Positions 16,762-24,328 of a stretch of 64,000 bases of DNA are shown here, piece after piece (position 1 is the stretch's first letter; each line of letters opens with the position of its first letter). The notes beneath the pieces were generated by a model. That model had not been told where the DNA came from. It saw only the letters and a program-made list of their open reading frames with translations, and did not search any database. A program made the translations under genes and the position numbers. Location of the stretch: contig NZ_OZ242363.1 in NCBI RefSeq assembly GCF_965208895.1, positions 1,798,001 through 1,862,000 of the forward strand, written 5' to 3'. Source of the stretch: Poriferisodalis sp965208895 (GTDB lineage Bacteria; Actinomycetota; Acidimicrobiia; Acidimicrobiales; Poriferisodalaceae).

Positions 16762-17471
16762 CCACCCTTGCCGAGTACGAGGCGACATTCGACACGTCCA
16801 CGAAAGTGTGGATGGTGTTCTGTGTGCTGCGTGACCATCGGTGGCACTGTCGCCAATGCGAGTACGGGCACGTCGCCAGCACGCAACTAGCGGGCGGTGC
16901 TGGCATTCAGGGCTTGCAACGCGGCACCGGCTCACGACCCGGCTTGGATATCGAGAGCGGCGACCACCTGTGCACGAACTGTGGACAAACCACCCGTCAG
17001 GACCGCTGGCAGGGCAACTTCACGCCTGCGATCCCAAGCGCGTCGATGCCTGCCAGTTTCGTTCGCCGCGCTGTCACGCTGCTGGGTTCCCGCGACATCG
17101 TGGAACTCACCGACCGGCCCACAGGCCAGCTCACTGTCGATCACAAGCTGCCCATGATGCGGTGGAACACCGCGGAGCAGCAGGCACAGACCGACTTCGC
17201 CAACATGAGCGACCAAGACATCCGCGACCGATTCCAACTGCTCAAGAAATCGAACGGCAGCGTCAGCCACAACCTGCTCAAATCGCGGGCCTGTGAGCGT
17301 TGCTACAAGACCGGCAACCGTGGCGAGCCGTTCGGCATCCGGTTCTTCTATGCCGGTAACGGCAAGTGGGCACCTGCGGTGCAAGACGACCCGTCAGGCT
17401 GTGATGGCTGCGGCTGGTATGACTTCGACGCGTGGCGCACAGCGCTGAACAAGACACTGCGAGGAACATGA
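16758..17471 (+). CDS. HNH-type restriction endonuclease of R-M system 1 (putative)
   Basis: A protein of 237 residues starting at a GTG overlapping the methyltransferase stop. It has four CxxC pairs (CRQC, CTNC, CERC, CDGC) for zinc. The block LTVDHKLPMMRW followed about 50 residues later by SHNLLKSRACERC fits an HNH metal-binding nuclease core. The tail GCGWYDFDAWRTALNKTL resembles ends of HNH-type type II restriction enzymes. Position directly behind a methyltransferase and inside direct repeats supports a restriction role. The recognition site cannot be read from the sequence. Confidence 0.7.
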   Translation: MTTLAEYEATFDTSTKVWMVFCVLRDHRWHCRQCEYGHVASTQLAGGAGIQGLQRGTGSRPGLDIESGDHLCTNCGQTTRQDRWQGNFTPAIPSASMPASFVRRAVTLLGSRDIVELTDRPTGQLTVDHKLPMMRWNTAEQQAQTDFANMSDQDIRDRFQLLKKSNGSVSHNLLKSRACERCYKTGNRGEPFGIRFFYAGNGKWAPAVQDDPSGCDGCGWYDFDAWRTALNKTLRGT

Positions 17472-17638
17472 TGGGCGCCGATCCGCGTATCTGGGATGGC
17501 TCCTATGAGCCGACTCAAGCTGCGTTAGAGGAACCGGTCCGGCTTGAAGGTGTGCACGACTATGACCTCGACGAAGCCGTGGGGCGCATTCTCAGCTACA
17601 AACCGCCGCCTGATGGGACATGGCCTGATGACGGCTAG
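17471..17638 (+). CDS. Small protein at the end of R-M cassette 1
   Basis: A protein of 55 residues (MGADPRIWDGSYEPTQAALE) whose ATG overlaps the nuclease stop; an ATG three bases earlier is equally possible. It is acidic, with no recognised domain. Overlap with the restriction gene suggests co-expression. It could be a small regulator or inhibitor, but that is only positional. Confidence 0.45.
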   Translation: MGADPRIWDGSYEPTQAALEEPVRLEGVHDYDLDEAVGRILSYKPPPDGTWPDDG

Positions 17639-17669
17639 CCCAGCGGTTTGGCACTATCCCGTATAACCC

Positions 17670-17762
17670 CCCTCAATTGGCCTGCCCGCCGACGGGCACG
17701 GTGCCAGATGACCGTGCATGGGAAGGTAGGCGCTTTGCTGCGCTGCGGCCAAGCCGATTTCG
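17670..17762 (+). repeat. 93-bp direct repeat, right copy, flanking an R-M cassette
   Basis: Same orientation and length as 15178-15270, with three single-base differences. The 2.4 kb between the copies holds the deleted transposase, methyltransferase, nuclease and small protein. The right copy leads straight into the 3' end of the MNT-HEPN gene. Confidence 0.9.
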
Positions 17763-17852
17763 CGCAGCGAGGCGGCAATGGCTGTGCTTCGTGGCCGGCC
17801 TCACCGACCACGCATCAATAGTCCGCCCATACACCGCCGGTGACAGCCGGCC

Positions 17853-18893
17853 TCAGTGGGCCGTACTGCGTCTCCCCACCGCAGGCGACGGCGAGACGCC
17901 GTCCAGCGGGCGCCCGGTCACCGGGTCGCGGGCAGCGAGCGCCGCCCGTGCGATGCGCACCTGCGCGGCGCACACGGCGACCCGTTCGTCGGCAGTGTCG
18001 GCGCCTTCGTCGAGCAGACGCCGCAGCGTGACATCAGCGGCAGTGACTGCGGCGGGGGCAAGCAGCCTGACGAGATGCTCGGTCTTGTCGGATGTGGCCT
18101 GCGGCAAAGCCGACGGGTAGGCGCCGCCTATGCGCCAGCTCGACACATCGTCGTACGCTTCCCGGCTCGGCCGCATCGTGTTCGCCTCCAGCGGAGCGAG
18201 CGCGTCCACGAGAGCACCCGGCAGTGCCCCTGCCCGCTCGACCAGCCTCGCGACGCTGTGAGTCCGCTCCGAAGCGATACCGCTGGCCGCCCACCATGCC
18301 TTGAGCGCGTTCTCTATCGTCATCGACGCAGCGGCGCACAGACTGCGCAATCGCATCGCCCGAGCCAACGCGACGACCTGTTCATCGCCTTCGTGAGTCG
18401 GCGTCTCGCCGTCGCGCAGACGGCACGCCGCAGTCATCTCCGCGAGCGACTGGCACATGTCGGCGAGCCGTTCGACGGCTTCGCCCAGGTTGCTGTCGGG
18501 CATGCCGATCTCCTTGCCCCATCGCACCGCGTCGGGCCGCGGCTCGCGTTCGAAAAGCAGCTGCTGGCGCGCAGCGACGCTCGCCTCGAACGACGAACTC
18601 ACCTCGGCAGTGCGGCGACGCCACTCGGGCCAGTCGGTGACATGCACATCCACCGGCACCCCCGCAGCAGCAGCGCACTTGGCTTCGAGCCTCCACCGGC
18701 GCGGATACCGCTCGGCGTAGTCGATGTCGTCGAACACAGCCACTACATCGATGTCGCTGCCCTCGCGTGCTGTGCCCGCAGCCACCGACCCGTACAGCAG
18801 CACTGCCGAAACGCCCTCTTCGGCGAGCGCATCAGCAGCAGCACGCGCCTGCCCAATCGTCGGGACAACGAGCGTGTCGCCGCGAACGGCCAT
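17853..18893 (-). CDS. MNT-HEPN fusion protein (toxin and antitoxin domains in one chain)
   Basis: A protein of 346 residues. The N-terminal MNT nucleotidyltransferase domain has Gly35-Ser36 and Asp47-x-Asp49 (VLLYGSVAAGT then SDIDVV) and a third acidic strand, VDVHVTD. The C-terminal half is a helical HEPN-like domain with ASERTHSVARLVERAG, fitting the R-x(n)-H element of HEPN RNases. In the usual MntA/HepT pairs these are two genes, and the MNT enzyme AMPylates and silences the HEPN toxin. Here they are fused, so silencing could act in cis. I chose ATG 18893 over the GTG at 18896. A decayed relative lies at 4539-4780. It directly follows the right 93-bp repeat. Confidence 0.7.
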   Translation of the reverse strand: MAVRGDTLVVPTIGQARAAADALAEEGVSAVLLYGSVAAGTAREGSDIDVVAVFDDIDYAERYPRRWRLEAKCAAAAGVPVDVHVTDWPEWRRRTAEVSSSFEASVAARQQLLFEREPRPDAVRWGKEIGMPDSNLGEAVERLADMCQSLAEMTAACRLRDGETPTHEGDEQVVALARAMRLRSLCAAASMTIENALKAWWAASGIASERTHSVARLVERAGALPGALVDALAPLEANTMRPSREAYDDVSSWRIGGAYPSALPQATSDKTEHLVRLLAPAAVTAADVTLRRLLDEGADTADERVAVCAAQVRIARAALAARDPVTGRPLDGVSPSPAVGRRSTAH

Positions 18894-19213
18894 CACCCCA
18901 GACTAGGCGGCAGTCTCAAAAGCCGGTGGGCACGGTGCTGGAGTCCAGGATGCCGGCCAAGGGCAGCCGCCGAGACTCGCTCAGCCGGCGCGGGCCGATC
19001 CAGGGCGGCTCGGCCTTCGCCGAGGCATCAGGCATCGCTTCACGTATTGCAGTGAACGCCGGCTGGTTGCTGCAGCCGCTGGCGGTGTGTAGCGCGGCGT
19101 GAGTGCGAAGACTCGAGTCAGACCTGCACCCGTCGGGAATGCACTTTCATAATGAGTGCGAATGCTCAAAATGTGGTTGTCGGCGGCGGAGCCGGGCGCA
19201 ATAGTGGCAGCCA
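18894..19213. other. Gap between MNT-HEPN and serC
   Basis: About 320 bases without a confident gene. The minus strand is open from about 19080 to a stop at 18916 and reads AEPPWIGPRRLSESRRLPLA then GILDSSTVPTGF. It looks like the C-terminus of some protein, but I do not recognise it. It may be the remnant of a truncated gene. The right end should hold the serC promoter. Confidence 0.35.
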
Positions 19214-20362
19214 ATGGCTAGCACTCCCGCATCGATTTCGATTCCCGCTGAACTGCGACCCGCCGACGGGCGCTTCGGCTCAGGTCCGTCCAAGGTTCGA
19301 CCCGAGGCCGTCAAGGCGCTCCAAGCTCGTGCGGTCGACTACCTGGGCACGTCGCATCGCCGCACCGGCGTGCGCTCAGTGGTGGGCCGGCTGCGGGCGG
19401 CGATGGCCGAGCTGTTCGGACTCGGCGACGGCTGGGAGGTGGTGCTGGGCAATGGCGGCAGCACCGGCTTCTGGGATGCTGCGGCCTTCTCGCTCGTCGA
19501 GCGCCGCGCCCAGCACCTGACATTCGGCGAGTTTTCGGAGAAGTTCTCCGCCGTGACCGCTGCCGCACCGCACTTGCGCGACCCGATGGTGATCACGGCG
19601 CCGTATGGCACGCACCCCGTGCCTGAGCCCGCCGATCCAGCCGACATCGACGTGTACGCGCTGACGCACAACGAGACGTCGACCGGCGTGTGCATGCCGC
19701 TGGTGCAGCCGCAGCTGAGCCCGTCCCGGCAGGGCGACGCCCCGAGCCTCGTCATGGTCGACGCCACGTCGGCCGCCGGAGCGATGCCGTGGGATCCCGC
19801 CGATGTCGACTGTTACTACTTCGCACCCCAAAAGGCTTTCGCCGCCGACGGCGGACTGTTCATCGCTGCGTGCTCCCCGGCCACCATTGAGCGCATCGAA
19901 CGCATCGATGCGGGGGGCCGGTACAAGCCGGCCACGCTCGACTTGGCGATCGCAGCCCGCAATTCCCGCCAGGATCAGACCTACAACACCCCGGCACTCG
20001 CGACGATCCTGCTGACCCTCGAGACCGCCGAATGGATGCTCGACGGCGGCGGGCTCGGCTGGGCCGCATCCCGGTCGGCAGCTTCCAGCGGCATCGTGTA
20101 CGGCTGGGCGGCGGCGCGAGAGTTCGCCTCGCCCTTCGTGACCGATGCCGCGATGCGCTCCCCCGTCGTGTGCACCGTCGACTTCGAGGGCGTCAGCGCC
20201 GACGACATTGCGGCGGCACTGCGGGCCAACGACATCGTCGACACCGAGGGCTACCGCAAGCTGGGCCGCAACCAGCTGCGCATCGCCGCATTCCCGGCGA
20301 TCGACCCGGCCGACGCCGAGGCCCTCACCGCCTGCATCGACTACATCGTCGAGCGGCTCTGA
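19214..20362 (+). CDS. serC: Phosphoserine aminotransferase
   Basis: A protein of 382 residues of the actinobacterial SerC type: RFGSGPSKVRPEAVKAL at the N-terminus, LGNGGSTGFWDAAAF in the cofactor region, and the PLP lysine at about residue 207 in YYFAPQKAFAADGG. It converts 3-phosphohydroxypyruvate and glutamate to phosphoserine in serine synthesis and also serves pyridoxal phosphate synthesis. Length and motifs are complete. It stands alone, with a convergent RDD gene 30 bases downstream, so the two ends probably share terminator sequence. Confidence 0.93.
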   Translation: MASTPASISIPAELRPADGRFGSGPSKVRPEAVKALQARAVDYLGTSHRRTGVRSVVGRLRAAMAELFGLGDGWEVVLGNGGSTGFWDAAAFSLVERRAQHLTFGEFSEKFSAVTAAAPHLRDPMVITAPYGTHPVPEPADPADIDVYALTHNETSTGVCMPLVQPQLSPSRQGDAPSLVMVDATSAAGAMPWDPADVDCYYFAPQKAFAADGGLFIAACSPATIERIERIDAGGRYKPATLDLAIAARNSRQDQTYNTPALATILLTLETAEWMLDGGGLGWAASRSAASSGIVYGWAAAREFASPFVTDAAMRSPVVCTVDFEGVSADDIAAALRANDIVDTEGYRKLGRNQLRIAAFPAIDPADAEALTACIDYIVERL

Positions 20363-20392
20363 AGCCGCTGCCAGCAGCCCAGGCGCGCGGCA

Positions 20393-21010
20393 CTAACGCC
20401 GCAGCCCGTACCTCGGTGGAGCGGGAGCGGGTCGAGGCCGCCCGCTGCGCCTGTTGTCGCGATATGACGCGACGACCAAGGTCCGCGCGGCCTTGTCGTG
20501 CCAGCCCCGGTAGCACGGTTCATGACCGATCGTCAGAACGCACAGCAGGTAGAAAACCACGCCGGGGATCTGGACATAGGGAATAGAGACCGGCAGCGTC
20601 AGCACGGCCCAACGGCCGAGCGACTTGCTCAAACCGGGCGCTGTGCCGGTCGAGGCATTCACCACCTTGATCCCCACGATTCGTTTGCCCAATGTCTGAC
20701 CCCATCTCGCTGTCGGCGCGACTTCGTAGATGAAGGCCATGAGCACCCCCGACAGCAGTGCTCCGAACTCGGTCAACAAGATCCCTCCGAGATTCGTGAG
20801 GGTCTCGCCTCCATTGGGGACAAAGGCATCACGACCTCGGACAATGGCCCAGATGGCAGTCGGCGGGATCGCGACAATCAAGAAATCGAGAATGCGAGCG
20901 CCGAGGCGCTCCACTGGCTGAGCTAACTGAACGGTTTGGCCCGAGGCGAGCAGTGCCCAGCCGGTTTGGGGTTGCTCGCTCAGCCCCGACGGCCCGTGGA
21001 CATCGCTCAC
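20393..21010 (-). CDS. RDD family membrane protein 1
   Basis: A protein of 205 residues from a GTG at 21010. The RDD fold is seen as VERLGARILDFLIVAIPPTA (R..D in helix 1), a second long membrane helix ending in YEVAPTARWGQTLGKRIVGI, and a third near VLTLPVSIPYVQIPG. RDD proteins are small integral membrane proteins of poorly known, probably transport-related function. It shares order and many residues with the RDD protein just upstream (21055-21561), so the two arose by tandem duplication and are probably co-transcribed. Confidence 0.85.
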   Translation of the reverse strand: MSDVHGPSGLSEQPQTGWALLASGQTVQLAQPVERLGARILDFLIVAIPPTAIWAIVRGRDAFVPNGGETLTNLGGILLTEFGALLSGVLMAFIYEVAPTARWGQTLGKRIVGIKVVNASTGTAPGLSKSLGRWAVLTLPVSIPYVQIPGVVFYLLCVLTIGHEPCYRGWHDKAARTLVVASYRDNRRSGRPRPAPAPPRYGLRR

Positions 21011-21054
21011 CGGCTGACCCCGAGAGGTTTCGCTGCCATGAGCTCAGGCTCGGT

Positions 21055-21561
21055 TCAGGTCTTGATGACCAGCGTGCCCGCGACCTTGTCGTGCCAGCCT
21101 TGATACACGCGGTCCCACGTCAAGCTCACGTAGCACAGCAGCGACAGGAGCCAGCCGACAATCGGGATGACGCCGACCACACCGGGGATCGCCCAGCGGC
21201 CGATTGCCTTGCCCCCACCCGGCGTCCCGCCGTGCACGGCATTGATCACCTTGATGCCCGTCATGCGCTTGCCGATGGTCTGGCCCCACACGGCAATCTG
21301 GGGGACCTCGTAGCTGATGCCGACGACCAACCCAATGAGAGTAAATCCGAGGGTGCCGATACCCGAACCGTCGCCCACATCGCCACCCGCCAACGCGATG
21401 AACAGCACCACGTAGAGAACCACCTCGATGAGGCTGTCGAGTATTCGAGCGCCGAGACGGCGAATCGGCCGGGCCAGCTCGACTGTCTCGCCGGACCCCA
21501 GTTCGGCCCAGCCGGTCCGCCTGCTTCCGTCGTATGACGCGGGCTCACCGCTTTCGCTCAT
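21055..21561 (-). CDS. RDD family membrane protein 2
   Basis: A protein of 168 residues; the ATG at 21561 follows GGAGG. IRRLGARILDSLIEVVLYVV is the R..D helix, WGQTIGKRMTGIKVINAVHG the conserved loop, and a membrane helix follows near VVGVIPIVGWLLSL. Three membrane segments are predicted. The N-terminus shares TGWAELGSGETVELA with the TGWALLASGQTVQLA segment of its neighbour, showing recent tandem duplication. Confidence 0.85.
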   Translation of the reverse strand: MSESGEPASYDGSRRTGWAELGSGETVELARPIRRLGARILDSLIEVVLYVVLFIALAGGDVGDGSGIGTLGFTLIGLVVGISYEVPQIAVWGQTIGKRMTGIKVINAVHGGTPGGGKAIGRWAIPGVVGVIPIVGWLLSLLCYVSLTWDRVYQGWHDKVAGTLVIKT

Positions 21562-21722
21562 GGGAGGCCTCCGCTGTGATCGTGTCCAACCGTTCCGTCG
21601 TCGAACCTAGCGCGCCGCCGATTGGACCATGTCGAGCGGCGCACCCCAGCGGTAAACCGACAGACTGGAGCACGCGTTGGCCGCCCACGGCCATGATGCC
21701 CGTGGCTCGCAGGCCCCACGCG

Positions 21723-22346
21723 CTAGTTCAGAGCGGGATCGTCCGGGTAGCGGGCAAGCAGTCGTGCCGGCGGAGACTGGCGCTCCAGGACGTCGTACCA
21801 GAGCGTGTCGGCGTCGCCAGTCAGGTCGCCGGGCGTCGAGTCGAACACCCACCAGCATCCGGCTTGCAGTTCGCCTCGCAACTGGCCCGGTCCCCATCCG
21901 GCGTGGCCGCCATAGATCCTGACGGCGACGACAGCGGCATCGAGTTCGGACGGATCGGCGGTGAGATCGACCAGCCCGACCTCGCCGTTCACGGTGCGCC
22001 AGACGCCGCCAGCTTCGGTCGACTCGGCGCGGGAGCCTTCAGGTGACTGCCGTGCGCCTGCCGACCGGCCGGCGGTCGCCCCGAGCGCCAGCAGGCCCTG
22101 CGGCTCAACCGGCCCGCCGAGCCCGACTGCAGACTCGTTCGTGAAACGTGACGCCCAGCGCGGCACCGCCGAAGTGCACGGAATGTCGGAATCGCGGTTG
22201 ATGACGACCCCCAACGTGCCTGCCTGCTGATGCTCGATCACGAAGACGACCGTGCGGTCGAAATTCGGATCCACGAGGCGCGGCGTCGCCACGAGCAGGT
22301 CACCCGCAGCAGGCACCCGCACCGGAGTCACGACGACTTCGACCAC
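21723..22346 (-). CDS. YqgE/AlgH family protein
   Basis: A protein of 207 residues. It has the family's N-terminal GDLLVATPRLVDPNFDRTVV, the centre GTLGVVINR and the later block RIYGGHAGWGPGQLRGEL. These proteins are often annotated as AlgH, but their biochemical role is unclear. GTG at 22346 is the likely start; an internal GTG 15 bases later is possible. A proline-poor insert near 105-125 (RQSPEGSRAESTEAGG) is longer than in most relatives. Confidence 0.88.
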   Translation of the reverse strand: MVEVVVTPVRVPAAGDLLVATPRLVDPNFDRTVVFVIEHQQAGTLGVVINRDSDIPCTSAVPRWASRFTNESAVGLGGPVEPQGLLALGATAGRSAGARQSPEGSRAESTEAGGVWRTVNGEVGLVDLTADPSELDAAVVAVRIYGGHAGWGPGQLRGELQAGCWWVFDSTPGDLTGDADTLWYDVLERQSPPARLLARYPDDPALN

Positions 22347-22478
22347 GCCCCGATTCTGCCACCGTGTCGGGCCGACTCGGGCACCCCTGGAGCCGCGATC
22401 GAACGGCGATCTGCTCCATCTGGATCGTTCGGCTTCAACCGACGGAACGTGCACGTGGCGGCAGTTCCCGCCGTTCTC

Positions 22479-23516
22479 TCAGGAAACGGCGCCGCCGGAT
22501 GCCGCTGTGACGTCCTGGCGGCCAGCGGTGATCCACGGCATCATCGCCCGCAGCTCCGCGCCAACCTGCTCGATGGGGTGCTGGCGGCCTTCTTCGACCA
22601 TGCGCCGGTAGTTCGGCAGCCCGTTGCGGTTCTCATCGATCCATTCGCGAGCGAAGCTGCCGTCCTGGATCTCGGCCAGGATGCGCTTCATCTCAGCGCG
22701 GGTCTCGTCGGTGATGATCCGAGAGCCGCGGGTCATGTCGCCGTACTCGGCGGTGGTCGAGATCGAGTAGCGCATGCCCGAGATGCCGGCCTCGTAGATG
22801 AAGTCGACGATCAGCTTCACCTCATGCAGCGTCTCGAAGTACGCCGACTCGGGTTGGTAGCCGGCTTCCACCAGGGTCTCGTAACCGGCCCGGATCAACT
22901 CGGTCAAGCCGCCGCAGAGCACCACCTGCTCGCCGAACAGGTCGGTCTCGGTCTCCTCGGCGAAGGTGGTCGTCAGCACGCCGCCCCGAGTGCCGCCGAT
23001 GCCCTTCGCGTAGGCCAGCGCGTCCGCGAGCGCGTTCCCGCTGGCGTCCTGGTGAATCGCCACGAGCGCCGGCACGCCGCCGCCCTCGACGTAGGTTCGC
23101 CGGACGTTGTGGCCGGGACCCTTGGGGGCGATCATCCATACGTCCACGTCGGCGGGTGGGCTGATCTGGCCGAAGTGGATGTTGAAGCCGTGCGAGAACG
23201 CAATGGCGTTGCCGGGCTGCAGGTTCGGTGCAATCGACGCGTCGTAAATGGCGGCCTGGTCGGTGTCGGGCAGCGCCATCATGATGATGTCGGCTTCGGC
23301 GGCCGCGCCTGCCACGTCGTTGACCCGCAAGCCCTCAGCCTCGGCCTTGGCGCGAGACGATGAGCCCTCACGCAGCCCAACGACGACATCCACGCCGCTG
23401 TCTCGCAGGTTCAGGGCATGGGCGTGACCCTGGGAGCCGTAGCCCATCACCGCCACGGTGCGGTCGGCGAGTTGGCCGATGTCGGCGTCTTGGTCGTAGT
23501 AGATGGTGGCGGGCAT
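22479..23516 (-). CDS. ilvC: Ketol-acid reductoisomerase
   Basis: A protein of 345 residues. The NADPH-binding motif is VMGYGSQGHAHALNLRDSGV at about 23-42. The C-terminal metal site residues lie in the blocks around YFETLHEVKLIVDF and GMRYSISTTAEYGD. It converts acetolactate to dihydroxy-isovalerate in valine, leucine and isoleucine synthesis. The ATG follows GAGGAG. It is the third gene of an ilvB-ilvN-ilvC run, 200 bases from ilvN; that gap contains a small inverted-repeat element. Confidence 0.95.
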   Translation of the reverse strand: MPATIYYDQDADIGQLADRTVAVMGYGSQGHAHALNLRDSGVDVVVGLREGSSSRAKAEAEGLRVNDVAGAAAEADIIMMALPDTDQAAIYDASIAPNLQPGNAIAFSHGFNIHFGQISPPADVDVWMIAPKGPGHNVRRTYVEGGGVPALVAIHQDASGNALADALAYAKGIGGTRGGVLTTTFAEETETDLFGEQVVLCGGLTELIRAGYETLVEAGYQPESAYFETLHEVKLIVDFIYEAGISGMRYSISTTAEYGDMTRGSRIITDETRAEMKRILAEIQDGSFAREWIDENRNGLPNYRRMVEEGRQHPIEQVGAELRAMMPWITAGRQDVTAASGGAVS

Positions 23517-23615
23517 CGATTTCGCTCCTCAAAGTTGTTCAGATCGCCGGAGTTTGCCGGAACTTGATGGGCTTGACTCTGGGCGTGACGCTCGGAGCGT
23601 CGCGCTCGTGACTAG

Positions 23616-23716
23616 TGCCGTGTCAGCAAACGTTTGCGTGGTTGCACCACCAGCTCGGTCGAGCGCACTGGGAACTCCGGCGCAGCGTCGCACATCGAAG
23701 GTTCCCTGGCACGGCA
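23616..23716. mobile_element. 101-bp MITE-like element with CTAG flanks
   Basis: Terminal inverted repeats TGCCGTGTCAG (23616-23626) and CTGGCACGGCA (23706-23716) match at 10 of 11 positions. Both are flanked by CTAG (23612-23615 and 23717-23720), consistent with a 4-bp target duplication of the IS5 type, although CTAG is itself a palindrome. An internal GCAAACGTTTGC palindrome follows the left end. The right CTAG supplies the ilvN stop codon. No coding capacity. Confidence 0.6.
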
Positions 23717-24328
23717 CTAGCTCGTGATGCCAACAGCAGGCTCGTCGGCATCGAGTGCCCGAAGCGCTATGCGGCCGGTGCGCTGGAGCACATGCAGGCC
23801 GAACGGGCGCAACTGGCGCTCGCACCGGTCGAGCCGGTCCGGATGGGCGCTGACGCTGACGATCGCCTCGTCGTCGGTGTGATCGAGCACCTCACCGCCG
23901 TACTCGGAGATGACATCGACAACCGCAGCGAGATCGACCGCCCCGACGCGGGCGAGCATCAGCTCGCGTTCCATCGAGTCGGACGGGTGCAGCTCGCTGA
24001 TGTGGATCACGTTGATGAGCTTGTCGAGCTGCTTCGCGATCTGGGTGACGTCGGTGTTGTGGACGTCGACGACAATGGTGATGCGGCTGTAGGCGGGGTC
24101 GTCGGTGGGCGCGACCGCGAGTGAGAAGATGTTGAAGCCTCGGCGGCTGAACAGCCCGGCGATGCGCGCCAGCACGCCGAACTTGTTCTCCACGATGGCC
24201 GCGAAGATGTGGAGATCGGGTTCCCGCGGTTGGCCCGCGCCCGCGCTGCTGCTCTGCGCGCCGCTCACGACGGGCCGGTCGCCTTGTGCGCCGCTCGCGC
24301 CGGCGCTGCTGCTCTGCGGGCTGCTCAT
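23717..24328 (-). CDS. ilvN: Acetolactate synthase, regulatory (small) subunit
   Basis: A protein of 203 residues. Residues 39-120 form an ACT domain (HIFAAIVENKFGVLARIAGL, then FSRRGFNIFSLAVAPT), the valine-binding part. The second half (MLARVGAVDLAAVVDVISEY) is the activation domain. The first 35 residues are a Ser/Ala/Gly-rich extension with an internal duplication (SSSAGA and GAQ units) that most homologues lack. The start overlaps the ilvB stop at ATGA, so the subunits are co-translated. The stop codon TAG lies in the CTAG flank of the MITE-like element. Confidence 0.93.
   Translation of the reverse strand: MSSPQSSSAGASGAQGDRPVVSGAQSSSAGAGQPREPDLHIFAAIVENKFGVLARIAGLFSRRGFNIFSLAVAPTDDPAYSRITIVVDVHNTDVTQIAKQLDKLINVIHISELHPSDSMERELMLARVGAVDLAAVVDVISEYGGEVLDHTDDEAIVSVSAHPDRLDRCERQLRPFGLHVLQRTGRIALRALDADEPAVGITS

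Noticed and set aside
22230..23363. 377-codon plus-strand frame opposite ilvC
   Set aside because: Antisense to ilvC, without recognisable domains.
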